The notes under the pieces: model-generated
Database searches by the model: none
What the model saw: only the letters and a program-made list of their open reading frames with translations
Told to the model about the DNA's origin: nothing
NCBI GenBank assembly: GCA_910585565.1
Contig: CAJUFC010000110.1
Coordinates: 1-13,905, forward strand
Length of the DNA stretch: 13,905 nucleotides
Direction of reading: 5' to 3'
Origin: an uncultured Eggerthellaceae bacterium
GTDB taxonomy: Bacteria; Actinomycetota; Coriobacteriia; Coriobacteriales; Eggerthellaceae
In this document: positions 1-7,635 of the stretch, piece after piece
Numbering within the stretch: the stretch's first letter is position 1
Layout of the letters: each line of letters opens with the position of its first letter
Made by a program: the position numbers and the translations under genes

Positions 1-1841
1 CACTTGGCGTAGACGCTGGTCGGGCCCTCGATGGGCGTGCCCGCGAAGTCGAAGGCGCCCCCGGAGTAGTCGCCCTGGCCGGGCGCGTCAGCGTCCTCCG
101 GGTACCACCCGGCGAACTGCCAGCCGGCCTGCTTCGGGGCCGCGACCGCGCTGCCCTCGCCGCCGGGCACCTGGCTGGCCAAGACGCACGAGCCCTCCTT
201 CACCTTCACCGTCACCTCGCCGACATCGACGCCGCCCTCGAACGCGCCGCCGGCCGCGTAGAACGTCACGTCGAACCGCTCGAGCTCGCGCCAATGCGCG
301 TACACCGTCGTATCGCCCGTGATCGGCTGCGCGAAGTCGAACTCGGCCGCACCCTCGCCCGGGCCGTCGAACCAGCCGACGAACCGCGCCTCCGCCTTGG
401 TCGGGTCCTCCTTCGGGCGCTGCGCCGTCTTGCCGTCGCGCACCGACTGGCGCGCCACCGGGCTTCCGCCCTGCGTGTCGAAGATGACCGTGTGCGTCGC
501 GGCATCCTCGCCTCCATCCCGCTCCCAGCCGGCATACACGGTGGTGTCAGCCGTGATGGGCTTCGAGAAGTCAAACGGGCGCAGGCCCAAGCTGTCGGCA
601 TGCCAGCCGGTGAAGGCCCAGCCGCTGCGCACAGGGTCAGCGGGACGCACGACCGTGCCGCCTGTCGCCTTGTCGACGTACTGCGGCTCGACGGCAGTGC
701 CGCCGCGCGAGTCGAACGTCACCGTCCAGTAGTCGCCCGCAGGCGGCGGCAGCGGCTCCCACTTCGCCCAGAAGTGCTGCTCGCCCTCGGCATGGCGGCT
801 GATAAACCCGACGGGGTCGCCCGCATGGCCAGCGTCCTCCGTCCAGCCCGCGTACCAACCCTTGAACTCATAACCCGGACGCGTCGGCATCGGCAGCTCG
901 AGACCCTTGCCCACCTTGTACTCGCCGAGGAACGTGAGGTCGTCGCCCTCGCCCTCGGTGCCGGTGATGGTCTCGTGCTCGAGCTCGGCGTCCGCAGCCA
1001 GCGCATGCAGCCGATAGGCGGCGCGCTCGTAGTCGGGACCCTCCCACTTGGCGAACAGCGTGAGATCACCAAAGACGGGCTGGCTGAAGTCGTAGCGCTG
1101 CGTGCATGCCGCGTCGAGATACCACCCCTCAATGTGATACCCCTCGCGCGTCGCAGCCACGGGGTCGGGCTCCTCCACGGCAGCGCCGTCCATGACGGTC
1201 ACGCCCTTGCCGCCCGTGCCTCCGTTCGGGTCGAACGTGACGGTATGGGTGGTCGCCACCTGCAGGCGTATGCCGAACAGGCCCTCGGCCGCCTTGGTGT
1301 CGCCCTCGATGTAGGCCTGCTTGGGAACCTCGAGGCGGATGCCCACGAGCCCGTCTGCGGCCTTGGTGTCGTCGCCGGGTTCCGTAAACGCCTGCTTCGG
1401 GACCTCGAGGCGGATGCCGAAGATCCCTTCGGCCGCGCGCACGTCGGAGCCGTCTCCCGGGTCGACGAACGCCTGCTTCGGGACCTCGAGCCTGACGCCC
1501 AAGAGGCCGTCGGTCGAGCGCGTCTCGTCGCCCTCCGGGCCGACGTAGGCCTGGCTCGGCACCTCCAGGCGGATGCCCAGCATGCCGTCGGCGGCCTTGG
1601 TGTCGTCCCCGTCGTCGGTGAACGCCTGCTTCGGGACCTCGAGCCTGATGCCGAGGAGCGCATCGGCCGCCTTCGTGTCGTCGCCTTGGTCCACGAACGC
1701 GCTCGCGGGCACCTCGAGGCGCAGCCCCAAGTCGCCCGCCGCCGTCCGCGCGAGCGCCGAGGCCGGCACGAGGCTGCAAGCCAGAGCAGTCGCCAGCGCA
1801 ATCGCGACCACCCTCTGTATATATGTAAGCAAGGATTGCAT
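1..1841 (-). CDS. Large secreted/surface protein with novel 25-aa repeats and InlB B-repeats (3' end outside window)
   Basis: This gene starts with ATG at 1841 and runs off the left edge after 613 codons with no stop. An in-frame TGA lies nine codons upstream, which supports this start, although the Shine-Dalgarno match (GAGAAGAG) is weak. Residues 1-31 are a Sec signal peptide: R10, hydrophobic core 11-30, likely cleavage after ALA at 29-31. Residues 37-195 hold seven copies of a repeat of about 25 residues (see separate entry). Five InlB B/Flg_new-type repeats follow at about 199-267, 305-362, 372-440, 450-518 and 523-613. Each has the family's pattern of VTFDxxGG, then GWY, then a closing AKW or AGW. 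Such proteins are usually exported adhesins. Any wall anchor would lie beyond the edge. The gene follows another giant surface-protein gene after 333 bp. Export and repeat class are firm; ligand and function are unknown. Confidence 0.88.
   Translation of the reverse strand, partial: MQSLLTYIQRVVAIALATALACSLVPASALARTAAGDLGLRLEVPASAFVDQGDDTKAADALLGIRLEVPKQAFTDDGDDTKAADGMLGIRLEVPSQAYVGPEGDETRSTDGLLGVRLEVPKQAFVDPGDGSDVRAAEGIFGIRLEVPKQAFTEPGDDTKAADGLVGIRLEVPKQAYIEGDTKAAEGLFGIRLQVATTHTVTFDPNGGTGGKGVTVMDGAAVEEPDPVAATREGYHIEGWYLDAACTQRYDFSQPVFGDLTLFAKWEGPDYERAAYRLHALAADAELEHETITGTEGEGDDLTFLGEYKVGKGLELPMPTRPGYEFKGWYAGWTEDAGHAGDPVGFISRHAEGEQHFWAKWEPLPPPAGDYWTVTFDSRGGTAVEPQYVDKATGGTVVRPADPVRSGWAFTGWHADSLGLRPFDFSKPITADTTVYAGWERDGGEDAATHTVIFDTQGGSPVARQSVRDGKTAQRPKEDPTKAEARFVGWFDGPGEGAAEFDFAQPITGDTTVYAHWRELERFDVTFYAAGGAFEGGVDVGEVTVKVKEGSCVLASQVPGGEGSAVAAPKQAGWQFAGWYPEDADAPGQGDYSGGAFDFAGTPIEGPTSVYAK
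1257..1733 (-). repeat. Seven tandem copies of a ~25-residue protein repeat (GIRLEVPKQAF...GDDTKAADG)
   Basis: Directly behind the signal peptide of the left-edge gene, residues 37-195 are a run of degenerate tandem repeats. The glycine opening each copy falls at residues 39, 64, 89, 115, 142, 167 and 190, giving spacings of 25, 25, 26, 27, 25 and 23. The first half is near constant (G-[IVL]-R-L-E-V-P-K-Q-A-[FY]). The second half is acidic and variable in length (D-x-G-D-D-T-K-A-A-D/E-G). The last copy stops after GIRLQV and merges into the first InlB-type repeat. The DNA is repetitive too, but codons differ between copies, so the array does not look very recent. I do not recognise this as a named repeat family. 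Alternating hydrophobic positions suggest one or two beta strands per copy, and the acidic turn could bind metal; both are inference. Confidence 0.85.
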
Positions 1842-1941
1842 ACGGTTTCTCTTCTCGAATCTTCGTCACTCGCCGAAGGGCCACCTGTCCCGCAGCGCGG
1901 AAGGCGGCCGCCCAAAAGGATCGCCCCCCGGGGAGGGCCTG

Positions 1942-2026
1942 ACGCGCCCCCCGCGCGACTTCGCCGGATTCCGCGGTCGAGACCTCGGCTCGATCCCGGA
2001 ATCCGGCGTCGCGCGGGGCGTGCGCC
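1942..2026. repeat. Long imperfect inverted repeat (strong potential hairpin)
   Basis: Two arms of about 40 nt can fold with a short loop near 1982-1987. Paired blocks are TCGAG (1977-1981) with CTCGA (1988-1992), GCCGGATTCCG (1963-1973) with CGGAATCCGGC (1997-2007), and CGCGCGAC (1952-1959) with GTCGCGCG (2008-2015). A three-base bulge (TTC, 1960-1962) interrupts the left arm and GC-rich outer flanks continue the pairing. No T-tract follows on either strand, so it is not a textbook intrinsic terminator. It could stop or pause transcription between the two surface genes, protect an mRNA end, or be a palindromic mobile repeat. Confidence 0.7.
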
Positions 2027-2151
2027 AGGTCCGCCAGAGCCAGGTTCCGCCAGGCCCAGCACACGCCTCGCCCGGCAGCGCCAGGCCCGCCGACGGCAGG
2101 CTCCGTCAGGACCGGCAGCGCCAGGCCCGACAGCGGCAGGTTCCGCCAGGA
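2018..2151. repeat. GC-rich direct repeats, two 40-bp units plus a diverged third
   Basis: Units 2072-2111 and 2112-2151 are directly adjacent, each 40 bp, and match at 35 of 40 positions by eye; both begin CCGGCAGCGCCAGGCCCG. A more diverged third copy lies around 2018-2055 and shares CAGGTTCCGCCAGG with the unit ending at 2151. The array starts 23 bp after the stop of the 2175-7541 gene and touches the outer right arm of the 1942-2026 inverted repeat. It contains no gene. Confidence 0.7.
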
Positions 2152-2174
2152 AACGCCCGCCAGGAAGTCGCAGC

Positions 2175-5100
2175 CTAGCTCGCGCTGCCGACCGTGATTA
2201 CGGTCTCCTCCGGGATCTTCCCGCCGGCCGCCTCGCCAGCGCCAGCCTCGTCCCCGCCGCGGGCGGAGAAGTACGAGATGCCCGGGTTGCGCGCCGCCGC
2301 GAACGTGAACTTCACGCGCAGCAGCGGCTGGTCGAAGGCGGAGTTGTAGTCGATCTCGGCGTTGTTATCGATGATCTTCTGCAGCTCGGCGAGGTCGAAC
2401 TCGGCGCGGCGCATGTCCAGCCCGTAGTAGAAGCGGTATGTCGAGGTGTCGGACGCCGCGTCGTACTTGACGAGCGCGAGCCCGTTCTTGTCGCTCGCGT
2501 AGTTGTCGTGACGTCTGAGCACGAAGCCCTCGAGCGTCTGCTCCTCGCCGTCGCTCGCGCTGGGGAGCGAGTCCTCGATGCGGTTGTCAGGCTCGGCCCC
2601 CTCGCCCGGGCGGTACCCGAAGCCGAAGTAGCGGCGCGTCTCCACGTCGGGCTTGAGGTCGCCCTCGTTGTCTCCGAACGTCGGGCTTGCGCCAGGTACC
2701 TTGGCCGCCTCCGACTGCGCGGTGGCGTCGCCCTTGTACACGACGCCGGTCTGGTCGGCCGTGGCCGTCGGCACCGGGCTCACCCAGAACATGCGGCTCG
2801 TCTCGTCGGAATAGGTGTACTTCTCGCCGCGGTCGGTGGCCGCATCCGTATACAGCGGGTTCAGTATCCTGTCCGCCATGCCGGCGTTCGCCTCGCCGGA
2901 CTCCACCGTGCCGGCGTCGACCACGGGAATGTCGCCGTCCTTGACGACGTTGCCGGCGTCGTCCCGCTGGTAGTCGAACGCTGTCACGTCCTCGGCGGTC
3001 ACGCCCACCAACTGCAGGTCGTGGGAGTTGGTCGCCACCTGGAAGGTGGCCTGCGCCTCCAGCTGCGTGCGGCGGTCGTTGCCCACCACGAAGGGCTCGA
3101 CGGCCTGGCCGTAGCTGTTGGTCGTGCACAGGTAGACGCCCACGGGAGAGGCCACGTTGATGCGGATGGGGCTTGCCCACAGCCACAGCGTCTTGCTGCC
3201 CGCGCTCTGGGCGTTGGGGTCGCCCACGGTGAAGTACGTCTCGCCGATGGAGAGGCCGCCGGCAGCCACGTCCGTGGCCTCGCCGTCGCCCGTGGCGTAG
3301 ACGCGCTTTGAGCGCATGTCCTCGAACGTCGCCACACGGGCCACGTCATCTCCCAAGTCCTCGAGCGCCTTGTCGGTCGAGTCGGTCATCGACGGCTTCA
3401 TGAGGTCGTACCAACCGTCGTAGGTATAGCGGTCGCGCTGCGTCTTGAACGCGGGGTGCTCCAAGAGGTCGAAGTACTTCCAGGAGCGCTTGGCGATATA
3501 CCAGCTGGCGTTGGCGCCCTGGCCGGTCTCTTCGGCCGTGCCCTCGTACCACGCGTAGTCGTCATACTCGTACTTGGTGGCGCCATCTTGCGTCACGTCG
3601 TGGCCGGGCCTCGTGCTCCATCCCTCGACGTCGGCCTCGTCCACCGCGTAGGACGGGATGCGGAAGGTGACCTCCACCGTGCGGATGGCCCACACCGCCT
3701 GCCAGGCGACGTTGTCCAGGTTGGCCGGGTCGCCCTCCATGAGGGCAGCGCCCGCCTCGGTGAGCGCAAAGCCGCGGCCCGGCACCACCTTGCCGCTGTC
3801 GCTGGCGTCGCGCGCGGCGCCCTCGTCATACGAGATGTAGATCACGTCCTCGCTGTTCGCCGGCTTGTCGGCGGCCGTCGGCACGCCCCAGCCCAGGAAC
3901 TCGAACCCATATCGCACCGGCGCCACGAGACCCATCCCCTCGTCGATCGCGCCCGCGACCTTGCGGTGCGGCGAGTCGGTGTAGATGACGGCCCGCTCGG
4001 CCTCCGAGACGAGGCCGCGGCCCTGCCAGTAGTAGATCTTGGTCGTACCAGCCGCAACAGACTTGCCGTCTATGTCGCACACGGCCTTGGCCTCGTTGTT
4101 CTTGTCGGGCGCGCCGTTCGAGCCGAGCGTGATGCCATCCTCAGGCAGCGACCGGTGCGTCCACACGCCATAGAGCGTGGCATGGTTGCTGGTGTCGCCG
4201 GCAGCCGGCACGAGGTTGTGGCTCGAGCTGTTCCACGTCGCCTCGAACACCTTCGACATCGGCAGCCTGCCGTCCTTGGCGAGGTCGTAGGCGAGCTCCG
4301 GCGGCAGCGACGGGTTGTCGAAGTTGTGCCCGGCCGCCGTGGTCCAGCCGCGGAAGTCGTAGCCCGGGATGGCGAGGTCGCCCGTCGCAGGGTCAGCGGT
4401 CTTGCCGGCCAGGTCGCGCGCATGGGCGAACTCGTCCGAGATACCTGCCGTGTCGATCCACACGGCGTTGTCCTTGGACTGCTGGAACCCGGGCTGGTCA
4501 CGGTAGCCGCGGTCCCACTCCGCCATCATGGGCGAGCCCGCGTCAGCGGAATACCTGGTGTCATCGACGTAGGAGACGGCCGTCTCGGAAATGAACTCAC
4601 CGGAGGCTGGGGCGGCATCGAAGGCGGAGCCGGCCTTCGCCACGTCATAGTCGACGACGTAGCGCTTGGGCGTCCACACCGCATGCAACGTCGCGTTGCC
4701 GTAGGCGCCAGTCGGCACCTCGAACGTGGGCTGTGTGGGGTCGGCCAGGCCCGAGTGCACGGTGGACGACTCCGGCGTGTCCCACACCCAGCCCTTGAGC
4801 CAGAACCCGTTGAAGTGGGCCGTCTTGTCGAGCGCCACCGTCTCGCCGGTCTTGTAGTGAATCGTCTTGGAGCGTCCGCCCCCGTCCGTCCACGCCGCCA
4901 CGCCCGGCAAGAGCGTGAGCGAGTAATCGTTGGGCAGATAGTCGGCGACGATGGAATGCGTGGAGGTGTAGTCGACCGCAACCGCCGCGCCGCCATCCGC
5001 AAGGGAAGTGCCGTCTAGTTTCCAGTCGACGTGATAGCCCGTGTCAGCCTTTGCCGTCAACGTAAAGGCCGGGTCTCCCGTCGCCTCGGCGGTGGAGAAG

Positions 5101-7541
5101 AACTTGAGGTCGTTCCCCACGCGCTTGGCGTAGACCTTGAAGCCTTGCGCCTTCGTGGCGGCGGCAGCGACCGTGAGCGATGACTTCGAGCCGCCAGAAC
5201 CTGCAGCGTAGCTCACATTAGCCGGGTCAAACGACCCGGCTACGAAGGAAATCGGCTGCCCGCTCGATGACGCCTCAGCGGATGCCCTCACATCGAAAAA
5301 GCTGCTTCCCAAGGTGAGTTTGCATGCCACGAACTCACCATCTGCAACGCCCCCGGTGCCCACAACGGGCGTATTCTTCGGATACCACTTGTAGCCCGCA
5401 ACGGTAGAGCCTAGCCACATGCCAGTAATGGACAGTCCCGGACGAGAATCCGTAATCTCGTAAGGAACGAATCGATAGGCGGCCCGCTCAGCATCACCCG
5501 TATATGAAAAAGTTAATAGAACGCCAGTGTCAGTAACCTCGACGGAAAATTTGACCATGTCCGGTCTCACAATGTCGCGGTAGGAAACCCCATCGATCCA
5601 CGCCCCATTCTCTAAACTCCATTCGGATAATGGATACTTTGAAAAAACCTGGGCAGCCGAGGCCCCTATTGCGAGTCCATGTTCGACGGGATTACGGGTA
5701 TACCTTTGTGTGCATCGGTATACCGATCCCTCGTCTATCGGAGTTCGCCCTCCTAGTATCCAAAAACTGTTCCCTAGATCTTCGGTAAACGTAGTGTAGT
5801 AATCAAAATCAATGCTTCCTGCAGGAAGCATAGACTGACCTCCGCCAAAACCAGCAAATGCCTCAATCGAATCAATCTCTTCGCCAACGCTCGCGTCCGC
5901 TCGGCCTCCAGGCGCTTCAGATGCTGCCTCAGACGTAATAGGCCGAGAAACCTCGCAGCCCTCATCGAACGCCTCGCCGCCGATCCAGCGGACGGAGTCG
6001 GGGATGTCTACGCTCTCGAGGGCGGTGCCCTTGAAGGCGGCGTAGTCGATGGTCTTGAGGGTGGAGAGGAGCGAGACCTCCTTGAGGTTCGTGCAGCCGG
6101 CGAAGGCAGACTCGCCGATGGAGGTGACGCCCTCCGGTATCGTGACGCTCGCGAGGAACACGGCGCCCTCGAAGGCGCCCGGCTCTATCTGCGTCACCTG
6201 GTAGGTGACGCCGTCCACCTTGGCGTAGGCGGGGACGTCTATATGGGCGGGGGTGGCGGTCCTGTCGCCTGCCCACCTGACGGAGAGGTCCATGCTGGCC
6301 TGGTAGGAGAAGGAAAGGCCATCCTTTGGCTCGGCAGCCTTGCGGGCGTCGACCTCGGCCTGCTCCTCGCGGGTGAGCTCGAGGTGGCCCTTGCCGTTCT
6401 GCAAGGGGGTTATGAGGCTGCGGTCCTCGGCCACGCCCTCGTCGTCTACGCCGATGACGCCCTCGATCTCGCCGAAGGGCGCACCCATGATGATCTGGTC
6501 GGTAAAGAAGCCGTAGTGGAACCACGTCTTGCGCTTCTCGAGCATGTCGGTCTTTTCCGACAATGCCACGCTGCCGCTCACGCGCTCCGCGCCCTCGCCG
6601 GTGACGGCATAGTTGGTGCCGGGCACCACGATGGTGAGACGCCCGACCTGCTCGTCGGTAAACGCGCCAGGCTTGGTGACGTTTCCGTCCTCGTCCCTCT
6701 CGGCAGCAGCGATTGATTCCATCTTGCCGAACGACATGACCGTCTCGAGGGCCGATGCGTCCACGAACGCGCCTGCCGCTATCGCCTTGCACTCGAGCGG
6801 GATGCGGGCCACTACCATGGCAGGGGGCGCCCACACGAGCTCAAGGGCATCATCCGCGAAGGCAGTCCCGTCAGACGACGACTGCCCTGCCGCAGAGCGG
6901 AACAGCATCCCTGCGACGCTTGAATAGGCACCATTGCTAGCAACCTCGATAGCCGCAAGCGCCGGGAACGCCGCCGCAAGGCCTTCAGTCTTGATAGCCT
7001 CCACCGTTTGCGGCATCGCAAGCGAAGTGACCTCGTCGGCCACCTGCCCCTCGGCGATCTCGACAGCTTTCACAATCGCGCCATCGCCCACCGTCTCGGG
7101 AACAACGAGCGCACCCTCAAGAGCAGCGCTGTCCTCGAACCCGACGAGCGTAGCCGCCCCATCGGCCACCTTATAAACAAGGCCGCCGTCAGTAACCTCA
7201 GCACCAGCAGCAGGCTCGTCCGCAAATGCCGGCAAGAGAGCGGCTGCAGGCAGCATCGTCACTGCCAGCAGCAGAGCCAGCATGACGGAGACAAGACGAG
7301 CGCCAGTCTTCCAACCGCCCTGCAGGGCCCCTTCCCCTTCGTCATTCTGAGCAAAGCGAAGAATCTTCCCCGTTGCTGGTCGAGAGCACCTTCCAGAGTG
7401 CGACGACATCCCTCTCGCAGCATGGAAGATTCCTCGTCGGGGCTTCGCCCACTCCTCGGAATGACGAGAGGACTCTCCCATAGCGCCTGTTGGAGCCAGC
7501 GGCGTAGACCATCCGGCGGAGGCGTCATGATGTTGTGACAT
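2175..7541 (-). CDS. Giant secreted BspA-type LRR / InlB-repeat surface protein
   Basis: About 1788 residues. The chosen start is ATG at 7541, preceded by GGGAAGGA with six bases from AAGGA. The ATG at 7547 is too close to that site, and the upstream TTG at 7604 has none. The signal-peptide core is unusually far in (about residues 83-107, ending LLPAFA before DE) because a palindromic repeat element encodes residues 26-67. Two BspA-type leucine-rich stretches follow at about 115-290 and 430-525, the second with typical units such as VTSIGESAFAGCTNLKEV. A lower-GC module spans about 535-755. InlB/Flg_new-like and related segments run from about 870 to 1380, with GW and AVW/GVW motifs. The C-terminal 400 residues are unrecognised. 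The end (ETVITVGSAS) lacks LPxTG, a membrane helix and a basic tail, so attachment is unclear. Role as adhesin is inferred from family. Confidence 0.88.
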   Translation of the reverse strand: MSQHHDASAGWSTPLAPTGAMGESSRHSEEWAKPRRGIFHAARGMSSHSGRCSRPATGKILRFAQNDEGEGALQGGWKTGARLVSVMLALLLAVTMLPAAALLPAFADEPAAGAEVTDGGLVYKVADGAATLVGFEDSAALEGALVVPETVGDGAIVKAVEIAEGQVADEVTSLAMPQTVEAIKTEGLAAAFPALAAIEVASNGAYSSVAGMLFRSAAGQSSSDGTAFADDALELVWAPPAMVVARIPLECKAIAAGAFVDASALETVMSFGKMESIAAAERDEDGNVTKPGAFTDEQVGRLTIVVPGTNYAVTGEGAERVSGSVALSEKTDMLEKRKTWFHYGFFTDQIIMGAPFGEIEGVIGVDDEGVAEDRSLITPLQNGKGHLELTREEQAEVDARKAAEPKDGLSFSYQASMDLSVRWAGDRTATPAHIDVPAYAKVDGVTYQVTQIEPGAFEGAVFLASVTIPEGVTSIGESAFAGCTNLKEVSLLSTLKTIDYAAFKGTALESVDIPDSVRWIGGEAFDEGCEVSRPITSEAASEAPGGRADASVGEEIDSIEAFAGFGGGQSMLPAGSIDFDYYTTFTEDLGNSFWILGGRTPIDEGSVYRCTQRYTRNPVEHGLAIGASAAQVFSKYPLSEWSLENGAWIDGVSYRDIVRPDMVKFSVEVTDTGVLLTFSYTGDAERAAYRFVPYEITDSRPGLSITGMWLGSTVAGYKWYPKNTPVVGTGGVADGEFVACKLTLGSSFFDVRASAEASSSGQPISFVAGSFDPANVSYAAGSGGSKSSLTVAAAATKAQGFKVYAKRVGNDLKFFSTAEATGDPAFTLTAKADTGYHVDWKLDGTSLADGGAAVAVDYTSTHSIVADYLPNDYSLTLLPGVAAWTDGGGRSKTIHYKTGETVALDKTAHFNGFWLKGWVWDTPESSTVHSGLADPTQPTFEVPTGAYGNATLHAVWTPKRYVVDYDVAKAGSAFDAAPASGEFISETAVSYVDDTRYSADAGSPMMAEWDRGYRDQPGFQQSKDNAVWIDTAGISDEFAHARDLAGKTADPATGDLAIPGYDFRGWTTAAGHNFDNPSLPPELAYDLAKDGRLPMSKVFEATWNSSSHNLVPAAGDTSNHATLYGVWTHRSLPEDGITLGSNGAPDKNNEAKAVCDIDGKSVAAGTTKIYYWQGRGLVSEAERAVIYTDSPHRKVAGAIDEGMGLVAPVRYGFEFLGWGVPTAADKPANSEDVIYISYDEGAARDASDSGKVVPGRGFALTEAGAALMEGDPANLDNVAWQAVWAIRTVEVTFRIPSYAVDEADVEGWSTRPGHDVTQDGATKYEYDDYAWYEGTAEETGQGANASWYIAKRSWKYFDLLEHPAFKTQRDRYTYDGWYDLMKPSMTDSTDKALEDLGDDVARVATFEDMRSKRVYATGDGEATDVAAGGLSIGETYFTVGDPNAQSAGSKTLWLWASPIRINVASPVGVYLCTTNSYGQAVEPFVVGNDRRTQLEAQATFQVATNSHDLQLVGVTAEDVTAFDYQRDDAGNVVKDGDIPVVDAGTVESGEANAGMADRILNPLYTDAATDRGEKYTYSDETSRMFWVSPVPTATADQTGVVYKGDATAQSEAAKVPGASPTFGDNEGDLKPDVETRRYFGFGYRPGEGAEPDNRIEDSLPSASDGEEQTLEGFVLRRHDNYASDKNGLALVKYDAASDTSTYRFYYGLDMRRAEFDLAELQKIIDNNAEIDYNSAFDQPLLRVKFTFAAARNPGISYFSARGGDEAGAGEAAGGKIPEETVITVGSAS
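5219..5242. repeat. Perfect 10-bp hairpin inside the surface-protein gene
   Basis: TAGCCGGGTC (5219-5228) and GACCCGGCTA (5233-5242) are perfect inverted copies separated by four bases. The hairpin sits in coding sequence (GSFDPANVS), close to the edge of the lower-GC module of the 2175-7541 gene. No T-tract follows on the minus strand, so it is unlikely to terminate transcription. Confidence 0.7.
7341..7465. repeat. 125-bp palindromic dispersed-repeat element (HSEE...ILRFAQND type)
   Basis: The ends are inverted copies of each other: the left begins GTCATTCTGAG and runs to GAATCTTCC at 7369; the right runs from GGAAGATTC at 7424 to CTCGGAATGAC at 7465. Translated on the minus strand it gives the familiar RHSEEWA...KILRFAQNDEG string; in another frame it gives SSMLREG...FFALLRMT. 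From general knowledge, these pseudo-peptides come from a short non-coding palindromic repeat scattered through many bacterial genomes. Here it lies wholly inside the 5' coding part of the 2175-7541 gene, in an open frame, and supplies about 42 residues ahead of the signal-peptide core. No target-site duplication is evident. Confidence 0.8.
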
Positions 7542-7635
7542 TTCCATTCCTTCCCGTTGCGTCCTCGCGTTCAGGCCTGCGGTGGGATAGAATGGATACC
7601 GCAAAGGCCGCCCCGCGAGGGCGTGTCCGATGACT

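Larger units (their letters stand above)
1842..2174. other. 333-bp intergenic region between the two surface-protein genes
   Basis: No convincing gene lies here. Open frames cross it on both strands, but they are products of GC-rich, stop-poor DNA and none has a ribosome site or recognisable protein. It holds 40-bp direct repeats next to the stop of the upstream gene and a long imperfect inverted repeat (1942-2026). The roughly 60 bp just before the downstream start at 1841 are less GC-rich and may hold that gene's promoter, but I see no clear -35/-10 pair. Confidence 0.6.

Noticed and set aside
1774..1790. Possible lipobox around C22 of the left-edge surface protein
   Set aside because: The residues before the cysteine (A-L-A) do not fit the usual L/V-A/S/T-G/A pattern, while a standard ALA cleavage site follows at 29-31.
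1129..2064. Minus-strand open frames of about 300 codons covering the left-edge gene's start
   Set aside because: They are out of frame with the signal peptide and repeats seen from ATG 1841. Their translations are Arg/Gly/Pro-rich without domains.
294..3311. 1005-codon open frame on the plus strand
   Set aside because: It runs opposite two genuine minus-strand surface genes and across their intergenic gap. Its Arg/Ala/Val-rich translation has no domain, which is typical of antisense frames in GC-rich DNA.
3456..5018. 520-codon open frame on the plus strand
   Set aside because: Antisense shadow of the 2175-7541 gene; basic, low-complexity translation and no ribosome site or family match.
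7259..7528. 89-codon minus-strand frame containing FFALLRMT
   Set aside because: It is the alternative-frame translation of the palindromic repeat element; such peptides are frequent false genes.
7548..7604. Upstream TTG start for the giant surface protein
   Set aside because: No ribosome site precedes TTG 7604, whereas ATG 7541 has GGGAAGGA at good spacing.
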